A DNA stretch of 5,935 nt from the NCBI GenBank assembly GCA_937881285.1, contig CALGEU010000392.1, forward strand, positions 1 through 5,935. Direction: 5' to 3'. The DNA is from an uncultured Clostridia bacterium. GTDB taxonomy: Bacteria; Bacillota; Clostridia; Christensenellales; CAG-917. The notes beneath the pieces are model-generated. The model made no database searches, was not told the origin of the DNA, and saw only the letters and a list, made by a program, of their open reading frames with translations. The first letter of the stretch is position 1. The number at the start of each line of letters is the position of its first letter. A program made the position numbers and the translations under genes. This document shows positions 1 through 4,297 of the stretch, one piece after another.

Positions 1-55
1 TTTTTTATTTACACGAGTTGCACACTCAATGTATCGAGATAAACGCACAAATCGG
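1..55. repeat. Terminal direct repeat, left copy (circular-assembly overlap)
   Basis: These 55 bases are identical to 5881-5935 at the other end of the window. An exact terminal match of this length, inside an otherwise continuous minus-strand operon, is what assemblers produce when they open a circle. The repeat is therefore read as one locus, and base 1 is equivalent to base 5881. A true terminal repeat of a linear molecule is possible but less likely given the ssDNA-phage gene set. Confidence 0.9.
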
Positions 56-287
56 CGATAGTCCTAAAAGACTGATATTCTGCAAGTTTCTGCACCTGCA
101 GGTGAGATATATAAGACATGACACGATAACATTTTTGCGATGTCTTCATGATTGTTACACAAGCATAGTCATAATGCGAATTGTATGTAAATTGCAAATA
201 CTCTTCAGTATAGGCAAACACTCTAAAACGCTTACGAAAATGAATAGTATGAGAGTAAATCTCAAGATTTAATCTAGTAGCTCCCAT
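9..287 (-). CDS. Hypothetical 92-aa early protein
   Basis: Second gene of the operon; family not recognised. The reading frame could begin at a GTG at 305, but the ATG at 287 is preferred: it follows the TGA of the 48-aa gene (291-289) by a single base, the layout of translational coupling, and there is no clear Shine-Dalgarno site. The product is rich in Tyr, His and basic residues (for example HFRKRFRVF near residue 16) with no membrane segment or signal peptide, so it is probably cytoplasmic. It ends in TAA just before the circle junction, and the 71-aa gene starts about 34 nt further on. Its position next to the promoter suggests a role in replication or regulation, but nothing in the sequence identifies one. 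Confidence 0.65.
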   Translation of the reverse strand: MGATRLNLEIYSHTIHFRKRFRVFAYTEEYLQFTYNSHYDYACVTIMKTSQKCYRVMSYISHLQVQKLAEYQSFRTIADLCVYLDTLSVQLV

Positions 288-288
288 A

Positions 289-435
289 TCAATCCACTGC
301 AACACATGTCAAAGATAATGAATCAACAAAAGGCAAATTACGCAAAGAACGAAACCTATCAAAAGCGTAATTAAGATTAGAAAAAGTTAAAAACTTATAG
401 TCACAACCTTCAGCCCACATAACAACATAATTCAT
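289..435 (-). CDS. Hypothetical 48-aa protein, first gene of the operon
   Basis: A small gene supported mainly by its signals: AGGAG at 448-444 lies 8 nt before the ATG at 435, and the putative promoter start point lies about 40 nt upstream. The product begins MNYVVMWAEG and ends TCVAVD; it looks like a compact beta-helix-beta protein with no membrane segment. The stop TGA is one base from the next ATG, so the two genes are probably coupled. As the first gene under the operator-controlled promoter and divergent from the repressor gene, it sits where phages often place a Cro-like or antirepressor protein. It has no visible helix-turn-helix, so that role is only a positional guess. Confidence 0.7.
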   Translation of the reverse strand: MNYVVMWAEGCDYKFLTFSNLNYAFDRFRSLRNLPFVDSLSLTCVAVD

Positions 436-459
436 AATAGACACTCCTAGTATTTTTTT

Positions 460-478
460 TAGTACTCTTTTGGTACTA
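460..478. promoter_or_regulatory. Operator A (19-bp dyad)
   Basis: TAGTACT-CTTTT-GGTACTA, a near-perfect inverted repeat with a 5-nt centre. It lies just downstream of the -10 box, over the expected start point of the minus-strand operon. It shares its half-sites with operators B and C. The size and symmetry suit a dimeric XRE-family repressor, the kind encoded (though broken) next door. Confidence 0.75.
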
Positions 479-483
479 AAAAT

Positions 484-512
484 ATATTAGCACTGATTTG
501 GTACTATGTCAA
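484..512 (-). promoter_or_regulatory. Main operon promoter, sigma-A/sigma-70 type
   Basis: On the minus strand a perfect -35 box TTGACA (512-507) is followed after exactly 17 nt by TAATAT (489-484), one base from consensus. The first Shine-Dalgarno site is at 448-444 and the first ATG at 435. No other promoter this good was found on the minus strand, so it probably drives the whole operon. Operator B fills the spacer, operator C overlaps the -35 box and operator A covers the start point, which implies tight repression when a repressor is present. Confidence 0.85.
488..506. promoter_or_regulatory. Operator B (19-bp dyad)
   Basis: TAGCACT-GATTT-GGTACTA, the same 7-5-7 layout as operator A with one change in the left arm. 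It fills the spacer between the -35 and -10 boxes, so a bound protein would block RNA polymerase directly. Its start is 28 bp from that of A and 22 bp from that of C. Confidence 0.75.
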
Positions 513-528
513 TACTTTTTAAGTACTA
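510..528. promoter_or_regulatory. Operator C (19-bp dyad, weaker left arm)
   Basis: CAATACT-TTTTA-AGTACTA, a 7-5-7 dyad with a degenerate left arm. It overlaps the outer half of the -35 box and lies closest to the divergent repressor gene, so it may also serve in repressor autoregulation. A weak TGATAAAAT at 531-539 could be the -10 region of the repressor promoter, but no convincing -35 box accompanies it. Confidence 0.65.
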
Positions 529-565
529 AATGATAAAATCAAAAGAAAAAAGGAGAAAAGCAAAA

Positions 566-787
566 ATGACAACAGAACAAATAAAAAAACAAGTAGGCAA
601 AAACCTAAAAGAAGCTAGAGAAACAAAAGGACTTACACAAGAATAAATCGCAACTATATTGCAAACAAAACAAACAATATACAGCAGATACGAAACAGCA
701 CGAACAGAGCTAGACTACGAAAAAATAATAAAAATCTGCATACTGCTAGAAATAACACCTAATGATTTATTTGAAAACTGTTTTTAA
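566..787 (+). pseudogene. XRE-family (Cro/CI-like) repressor gene with premature stop
   Basis: The only plus-strand gene. AGGAG at 551-555 precedes the ATG at 566. The frame encodes a 73-codon HTH_3 protein: residues 11-26 (GKNLKEARETKGLTQE) match the first helix and turn, and after a TAA at codon 27 (644-646) the same frame continues IATILQTKQTIYSRYETAR and on to PNDLFENCF, the usual second half of the fold with its recognition helix and C-terminal helices. The stop replaces a position normally Glu, Gln or Asp; CAA or GAA to TAA is one substitution. Only 26 residues would be made, too few to bind DNA. No good restart follows; a TTG at codon 31 has no ribosome site. TAA is a genuine stop in several other genes here, so recoding is unlikely. 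The gene is A-rich and uses AGA and ACA heavily, in line with the plus strand overall. Confidence 0.85.
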
Positions 788-834
788 TGGACAAAAAGTC
801 CTAGTTTACAAATTAACTATGGACTAAAAGTCCT
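787..834. repeat. Pair of 16-bp dyad repeats, 32 bp apart
   Basis: ATGGACAAAAAGTCCT at 787-802 and ATGGACTAAAAGTCCT at 819-834 differ at one base. Each has GGAC/GTCC (or GGACT/AGTCC) arms. The first begins on the last base of the repressor stop codon. The 32-bp period is about three helical turns, which suits binding of a protein on one DNA face. Neither hairpin has a T-tract, so they do not look like terminators. Confidence 0.6.
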
Positions 835-842
835 TGTGACGG

Positions 843-869
843 AACATTATATATTATATATATAATGTT
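843..869. repeat. AT-rich palindrome, 12-bp arms
   Basis: AACATTATATAT, then TAT, then ATATATAATGTT: a perfect inverted repeat with a 3-nt centre and almost no GC. It could be an easily melted origin element or a single-strand initiation hairpin. The half-sites loosely recall Xer-type sites, but a match to a Firmicute dif consensus is not clear. Confidence 0.55.
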
Positions 870-895
870 TGAATGTTTAACAAATAATACAATAT

Positions 896-924
896 TTATG
901 CCGTTATTCGTGGTAACGGCATAA
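896..924. repeat. Origin-type hairpin, 11-bp arms and 7-nt loop
   Basis: TTATGCCGTTA, loop TTCGTGG, TAACGGCATAA: a perfect 11-bp stem with a 7-nt loop (CCACGAA on the minus strand). Rolling-circle double-strand origins often expose the nick site in such a loop, so this is a leading candidate. The exact nick sequence is not recognisable. Ten bases of the right arm (AACGGCATAA) recur at 2108-2117, upstream of the RHH gene. Confidence 0.6.
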
Positions 925-953
925 TCAGGCTTGCGAAAGCAACAAAAACACAT

Positions 954-985
954 ACGACATCACGACACGCACGACAAATAGGACA
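954..985 (+). repeat. Iteron-like ACGACA direct repeats
   Basis: ACGACA occurs at 954, 962 and 971, followed by AGGACA at 980, with spacings of 8, 9 and 9 bp. A further CCGACA is at 998. Short direct repeats beside a hairpin are where Rep proteins of pMV158-like plasmids bind. The repeats are short and this part of the sequence is compositionally simple, so the assignment is tentative. Confidence 0.45.
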
Positions 986-1044
986 TCGAGCAACGCTCCG
1001 ACACTTCGACGGTTTGCGCTCTTCGAGCGTCTACGCTACGCTAA

Positions 1045-1069
1045 ATCAAGCGATAACATATCGCTTGAT
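1045..1069. repeat. Hairpin, 11-bp arms and 3-nt loop
   Basis: ATCAAGCGATA, loop ACA, TATCGCTTGAT: a perfect inverted repeat. The plus strand over the right arm reads CTTGATA (1064-1070), the same heptamer as the nick region of pC194-type origins as recalled from the literature. The Rep here looks more like the pMV158 family, so this may be chance. No T-tract follows on either strand, so it is not a terminator. Confidence 0.6.
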
Positions 1070-1071
1070 AT

Positions 1072-1140
1072 ATTTGTCGGCGGATGGTTCAAGGGGCACA
1101 GACGTGCCCCCTAGAACACCCCCACCGCCGTCGGACAAAT
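1072..1140. repeat. Long branched hairpin, candidate packaging signal
   Basis: The outer arms ATTTGTC (1072-1078) and GACAAAT (1134-1140) pair, followed by GGCGG (1079-1083) with CCGCC (1125-1129) around a 4-nt bulge, then TGG (1085-1087) with CCA (1122-1124). Inside sits a second hairpin, GGGGCAC (1093-1099), loop AGAC, GTGCCCC (1104-1110). It lies directly beyond the operon terminator, the same relative place as the Ff packaging hairpin. Its function is inferred from that position. Confidence 0.55.
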
Positions 1141-1149
1141 AGGTATCCG

Positions 1150-1185
1150 AAAAAAAAGGGACGGAGTTTTCCTCCGTTCCTTTTT
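1150..1185 (-). terminator. Rho-independent terminator, bidirectional
   Basis: GGGACGGAG (1158-1166) and CTCCGTTCC (1172-1180) form a 9-bp stem with one G-T mismatch position and a 5-nt loop. On the minus strand it is followed by eight T (complement of the A-run 1150-1157), and on the plus strand by five T (1181-1185). It lies about 40 nt after the Rep stop codon and would end the long operon; it could also stop plus-strand transcription from entering rep. Confidence 0.9.
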
Positions 1186-1224
1186 GAACACTTAAAGCAC
1201 CGAGCTCAGGTTTTGCGAATAAAT

Positions 1225-1923
1225 TCAAGCAATGAAATCTATATCATCAGATATAATTTCACCGTCTTCGGTAACCTTAAAAGGCATTTCCGCACCAAGC
1301 ACAACATCCATTTCGTGACCGTCACGCCCTGCACGGTCTGTTACACGTAGCGAAAAATCCATGTTACCGTACTTTAAAAGATTAAACGCTTTTTTATACT
1401 GCACAATTTGCTGTACAGGAATAAAACCATTAGAAAACAAGGTGCGGAAGTTTACACCGCTACTTATCATATCTCTAAATTTAGCAAAAGACTTGTATTT
1501 CGAGAAATCAGACCTATGAATAAGTTCATTGAAATAGTCCCAATCTGAAACAACTACTTCTTGTTTTTCATAATGAAACTTACGACTCTCACACTTCGAA
1601 GCGAGATAATCAGGGTCATGAATGGCATATAAATACCAATCAGCAAATTTAGAGTGACACCAAGAAATACAGCCTAAAGGCGGTTTATCAGGGTTTTGAA
1701 CGTCAATCTGCTGTAAACGTTCATTTAATGAAAACGTATCAACAGTAGAAGACGGAATAACAAATAAATGTCTATGCGGTTTCTTTTCATCTTCTTCAGG
1801 GTAATGATAGATAAAAGCGTAAAACTCAATTATCTTATCTTCCCTAATAAGTTTGTTTAACTCTCGTATAAGAAACTGTTCAGAGTTATACGAAATTGTA
1901 GATATAGCCGTTCTTGTAATCAT
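1225..1923 (-). CDS. rep: Rolling-circle replication initiator (HUH endonuclease, Rep_2/RepB-like)
   Basis: A 232-aa protein expected to nick the double-stranded origin and start rolling-circle synthesis. The HUH metal-binding motif is visible as H50-R51-H52 in KKPHRHLFVIP. The YAIHDPDYLASK stretch at 99-110 followed by KFHYEKQEV resembles the YLTH...YQY signature of pMV158-type Rep_2 proteins, making Y99 the best catalytic tyrosine (Y97 is the alternative). The length fits that family. The start ATG at 1923 overlaps the TGA of the RHH gene as ATGA, with AGGTGA 4 nt upstream. An upstream 49-aa RHH protein mirrors the copG-repB pair of pMV158. The C-terminal 80 residues were not recognised and end in an acidic tail. 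It is the last gene of the operon, followed by a strong terminator. Confidence 0.8.
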   Translation of the reverse strand: MITRTAISTISYNSEQFLIRELNKLIREDKIIEFYAFIYHYPEEDEKKPHRHLFVIPSSTVDTFSLNERLQQIDVQNPDKPPLGCISWCHSKFADWYLYAIHDPDYLASKCESRKFHYEKQEVVVSDWDYFNELIHRSDFSKYKSFAKFRDMISSGVNFRTLFSNGFIPVQQIVQYKKAFNLLKYGNMDFSLRVTDRAGRDGHEMDVVLGAEMPFKVTEDGEIISDDIDFIA

Positions 1924-2069
1924 AATTCACCTAGTGTTACTTCATTTAGTAACTTTTTAATTAACTTCGAAACGCTCCAGGTATGCGAATCTGCCAAAGC
2001 CTTTAACCGCTCGTAAAGCGATTTAGGCATACGAACACCGACGAAAACTTCAGACTTCTCTTTTCTCAT
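1920..2069 (-). CDS. Ribbon-helix-helix (CopG/Arc-like) DNA-binding protein
   Basis: A 49-aa protein with the RHH pattern: an N-terminal beta strand VFVGVRM (8-14), helix A PKSLYERLKALADSH (15-29), and helix B SVSKLIKKLLNEV (32-44). Such proteins act as dimers whose paired strands read the major groove. A longer frame reaches back to an ATG at 2144, but those 25 residues overlap the end of the 146-aa gene. The ATG at 2069 overlaps that gene's TGA as ATGA and has GGGG about 7 nt upstream, so it is preferred. It overlaps rep by ATGA as well. In pMV158 the RHH protein CopG is cotranscribed with repB and represses the pair; a copy-control role here is inferred. No separate promoter for the pair was found. 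Confidence 0.75.
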   Translation of the reverse strand: MRKEKSEVFVGVRMPKSLYERLKALADSHTWSVSKLIKKLLNEVTLGEL

Positions 2070-2506
2070 ACGCCTACCCCTGCACCGAACAATATACCGA
2101 TAAAATAAACGGCATAAGTAATAAGTTGCACAATGCCCGTGCAAAGAAACAACCCAGCCGTAATAATCTTCATAACATAGTTATTAAGAAAATCACGAAG
2201 CCAATTAAACGCAACAGTCCAATCAGACGTAATTTGCAAATTTGCAAACTGCTTTATCCAATCAATAGGAATTTGCGGTGCTTCTTGAAAAGAAAAAAGC
2301 AACGTAGTGAACGAAAAAGGCGTTTCATTTGCAGTAGCGGAGTAAAAGAAATTGATTATAAACAACATCAAAAAAACTACACTAAATATAGTACGTGCAG
2401 AAGTATCATAACGTTCGACACTAACAATAGTATCAGGCTTATAATCACTTCTATAGTAATGAGAAGTAGAGATAACATCACTATCTACATTTTTAGAACG
2501 TTTCAT
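2066..2506 (-). CDS. Membrane protein, 146 aa, function unknown
   Basis: The start is placed at the ATG at 2506, one base after the stop of the 414-aa gene; AGGTGG (2521-2516) lies 9 nt upstream within that gene. A GTG at 2518 is in frame but overlaps the Shine-Dalgarno site itself. The product has a charged N-terminal region with several Tyr (1-35), a membrane segment at about 39-57 (TIFSVVFLMLFIINFFYSA), a Trp-containing middle, and a hydrophobic, Gly-ending C-terminus at about 112-146 that could span the membrane once or twice. Its place after the pIII-like gene and before the replication pair suggests a minor virion or assembly protein. The family was not recognised. It ends in an ATGA overlap with the RHH gene. 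Confidence 0.7.
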   Translation of the reverse strand: MKRSKNVDSDVISTSHYYRSDYKPDTIVSVERYDTSARTIFSVVFLMLFIINFFYSATANETPFSFTTLLFSFQEAPQIPIDWIKQFANLQITSDWTVAFNWLRDFLNNYVMKIITAGLFLCTGIVQLITYAVYFIGILFGAGVGV

Positions 2507-2507
2507 A

Positions 2508-3752
2508 TTATTTACCACCTAAAGCAATTTTTATAACAACGATAATAACGGACAAAGTAAGCAAAGCAAGAACAAAACCTTGCATATTTGTACCAAGAAT
2601 CTCGAAGTTAAACAAACCTTTAAATGCTTCAATAGGAGCATCAAAAACAGCACCTAAAAGCCCTATAAAAGTATAATCGGAACTCACGTCCTTACCTTCG
2701 TTATAGCCAATTTGATAACCATTGACTTTACCATCAGAAAAGCCTTGATTATACTTATCATTTAACAACTCTTCTTCCTTCTCTTTTTGGTCTTGTACAC
2801 CGTTATTATATCCAGTTTGATAAGAACTCTCCGAACTATCCATAATCTGCGTCTTATAGCCAAAGCTCATAATCTGAGAAAGCAACGTTTGAACTTGAAG
2901 AACACTATCAGCAGTCAAACCGATAGGCAAATCACCAACCCACGCACGATTATAAGAAGAATCAAGATTAGATATAGATTGCCAATAACCTTGAAACTGA
3001 TATTGATAAGTTCGACTATAACCAGTACCAATCTGTTGACCTATAAAAGGAAAACGAACAAAGCCACCGATTTTATTATAAGCTGCAACAGGCAAAGTAT
3101 AACTACCTTCATTCTTCAACGTATAATTAGCGACAACACGCATATCAGACGAAGCCCCCAAAAGCTCGAGATAACGAGTAGTAAAAAAATTCAAATTAAA
3201 AAAAGGAACATTTATACCGTCGTTAGAATACCCAACAGTAGACAATGTACGATAAGAAACAATGCCAGTAGAAGGAGTAAAACGCTCGACAACAGCCAAA
3301 GGGAATACAATTTTATTATAATTAGTTAAAAAACTAGAATTAACATTATAATAACCACTGTACTTATAATCAAATTGATAACCATAAAGATACCCAATAA
3401 TGCCAACACGATAAGCAGTAGTACCTGAAGTATTAGTATAAACGGAAGCATTACCACGCCACGCAATAGCAGAATTAAATAAATCAAAATATGAACTATC
3501 CGAAGAACAATCAATATTAAGATTAAACCACAAGCCTAAATCACCTTCAAAATCTTGCGAAAGAGATTGAAAGACATATAGTGTATTAGAATCACCACTC
3601 GGTATCCAATCAGCAGAAGCAACGCCATTTACATCAGTAAACGGAAGAATTGTGGCACAAAAGATTGAGCCAACGAAAACAGCAAAAAACAAGCACAACA
3701 AAGCTATTGCACTCGCTTTTTGTAATTTGATACGTTTAGTATTTTCTTGCAT
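2508..3752 (-). CDS. pIII-like adsorption / minor coat protein candidate
   Basis: The largest protein (414 aa) with the pIII architecture: a secretion signal, a large exported domain and a C-terminal membrane anchor. The signal has a basic start (KRIKLQK, 6-12) and a hydrophobic core (13-33); cleavage could follow A33 or ASA at 45-47. Residues 50-300 are rich in Ser, Tyr, Asn and aromatic residues, typical of exported beta-rich domains. Three Y-x-x-G-[YF]-x-x-G repeats sit at 311-318, 334-341 and 346-353, around a Lys/Glu-rich helix. The anchor spans about 392-411 and ends KIALGGK, leaving a very short basic cytoplasmic tail. In Ff phages pIII releases the virion and binds the receptor, and its gene neighbours gVI, as here. 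No sequence match to a named pIII was recognised. The ATG at 3752 follows GGAG and lies 4 nt after the upstream stop. Confidence 0.65.
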   Translation of the reverse strand: MQENTKRIKLQKASAIALLCLFFAVFVGSIFCATILPFTDVNGVASADWIPSGDSNTLYVFQSLSQDFEGDLGLWFNLNIDCSSDSSYFDLFNSAIAWRGNASVYTNTSGTTAYRVGIIGYLYGYQFDYKYSGYYNVNSSFLTNYNKIVFPLAVVERFTPSTGIVSYRTLSTVGYSNDGINVPFFNLNFFTTRYLELLGASSDMRVVANYTLKNEGSYTLPVAAYNKIGGFVRFPFIGQQIGTGYSRTYQYQFQGYWQSISNLDSSYNRAWVGDLPIGLTADSVLQVQTLLSQIMSFGYKTQIMDSSESSYQTGYNNGVQDQKEKEEELLNDKYNQGFSDGKVNGYQIGYNEGKDVSSDYTFIGLLGAVFDAPIEAFKGLFNFEILGTNMQGFVLALLTLSVIIVVIKIALGGK

Positions 3753-3756
3753 AGTA

Positions 3757-4188
3757 TCACTCCGTACATGTTATTTTTTCAAGCCACTTATGGGATAGTC
3801 TCGGTATAAACAACAAAAAATCTACCGCCAAGTGGACAATTTGAACCGCCACAAAATAGGACAGGAACAAAACTACGGCATTATCACCGCTTACAAACAA
3901 GGGTAAAACACCATTACTACCGAATAGCTCTTGCAAAGCAGTATAGCATACGGACGTTGTAGACAAACCAAAATTCTGCATATAGTCAAGGAATGTCGGC
4001 AAATCGGACGAAACCACCGTAAGGTCGTATGCAAGGAATTGAAGACCATACAAAACCAAAGGCAATAAAGCAACCAAAAGCCAAAAAATTTGGTCAGCAA
4101 GATTACTAATCGTTCTTTTACGCAATGTAGTTTCCCCCTTTGCCATTTGCTCGAAGCTGACGTATGAACTCGTCAAAACGTCTCTCAA
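3757..4188 (-). CDS. pVI-like multi-span membrane protein
   Basis: A 143-aa membrane protein with segments at about 33-51 (QIFWLLVALLPLVLYGLQF) and 105-127, a possible third near 78-98, and a C-terminal LLFIPRLSHKWLEK. Size, topology and position beside the pIII-like gene recall Ff pVI, the minor coat protein partnered with pIII at the virion end; this is an analogy, not a sequence match. The start is uncertain. The TTG at 4188 has AAGGA 5 nt upstream, while the ATG at 4146 (129 aa, starting MAKGETTLRK) has only a weak GAG. Either start overlaps the end of the 59-aa gene, by 71 or 29 nt. All membrane segments are retained in both versions. It ends in TGA 4 nt before the 414-aa gene. Confidence 0.65.
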   Translation of the reverse strand: MRDVLTSSYVSFEQMAKGETTLRKRTISNLADQIFWLLVALLPLVLYGLQFLAYDLTVVSSDLPTFLDYMQNFGLSTTSVCYTALQELFGSNGVLPLFVSGDNAVVLFLSYFVAVQIVHLAVDFLLFIPRLSHKWLEKITCTE

Positions 4189-4297
4189 GGTCTTCCTTGT
4201 CCTTTATGGACTTACGAACCTTGAATAGATACTTTGCGCATTTTTGCGCTTCTGACAACGTGACAAGCACGCCATCAACACACTTTGTAATTGTCAT
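4118..4297 (-). CDS. Hypothetical 59-aa charged helical protein
   Basis: A short but well-supported gene. Its ATG at 4297 overlaps the zot stop as ATGA, and AAAAGGAG lies 8 nt upstream inside the last codons of zot. The product starts MTITKCVDGVLVTLSEAQKC and is mostly a charged, probably alpha-helical segment (KVRKSIKDKEDLERRFDEFI, 26-45), ending GGNYIA. It has no membrane segment, so it is probably cytoplasmic. Its coupling to zot suggests it may help the assembly ATPase, but the family is not recognised. Its 3' end overlaps the start of the 143-aa gene in another frame. Confidence 0.75.
   Translation of the reverse strand: MTITKCVDGVLVTLSEAQKCAKYLFKVRKSIKDKEDLERRFDEFIRQLRANGKGGNYIA

Larger units (their letters stand above)
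788..1224. other. Gene-free region, probable replication origin and packaging region
   Basis: No supported gene lies here. In order the region holds paired dyads, an AT palindrome, a hairpin with 11-bp arms, iteron-like repeats, several short GC hairpins (for example CGCTC-TTC-GAGCG at 1017-1029), a second 11-bp hairpin, a long branched hairpin and the operon terminator. In Ff-type phages the single intergenic region carries the packaging signal and both origins as a row of hairpins beside the terminator, and the layout here is similar. The functional assignment is inferred from that analogy and from the adjacent Rep gene. Confidence 0.65.

Noticed and set aside
18..272. 84-aa plus-strand frame
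   Set aside because: Antisense to the 92-aa gene with no ribosome site or family resemblance.
436..565. CRISPR or iteron array suggested by repeated GTACT words
   Set aside because: The repeats are paired as three dyads placed over promoter elements, which fits operators; there are no spacers of regular length.
566..787. Stop-codon recoding (TAA read as Gln) to rescue the repressor
   Set aside because: TAA is the natural terminator of the 92-aa, 71-aa, 86-aa, 59-aa and 414-aa genes, with the next gene starting close by in most cases. Recoding would disrupt this layout.
1046..1228. 60-aa minus-strand frame between the Rep stop and the 1045-1069 hairpin
   Set aside because: It runs through the terminator stem and the branched hairpin, has no ribosome site, and its composition follows the dyads.
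1084..1350. 88-aa plus-strand frame
   Set aside because: It crosses the terminator and lies antisense to the end of rep, with no ribosome site.
2126..2536. 136-aa plus-strand frame
   Set aside because: Antisense shadow of the 146-aa membrane gene, which has proper start signals and membrane segments.
2787..3329. 180-aa plus-strand frame
   Set aside because: Antisense to the 414-aa gene. It is a low-complexity Ile/Thr/Arg-rich translation of A-rich sequence without a ribosome site.
3326..3514. 62-aa hydrophobic minus-strand frame
   Set aside because: Alternative frame inside the 414-aa gene; its Leu/Ile/Val richness comes from out-of-frame T-rich codons.
3891..4100. 69-aa minus-strand frame
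   Set aside because: Lies wholly within the pVI-like gene in another frame and lacks a ribosome site.
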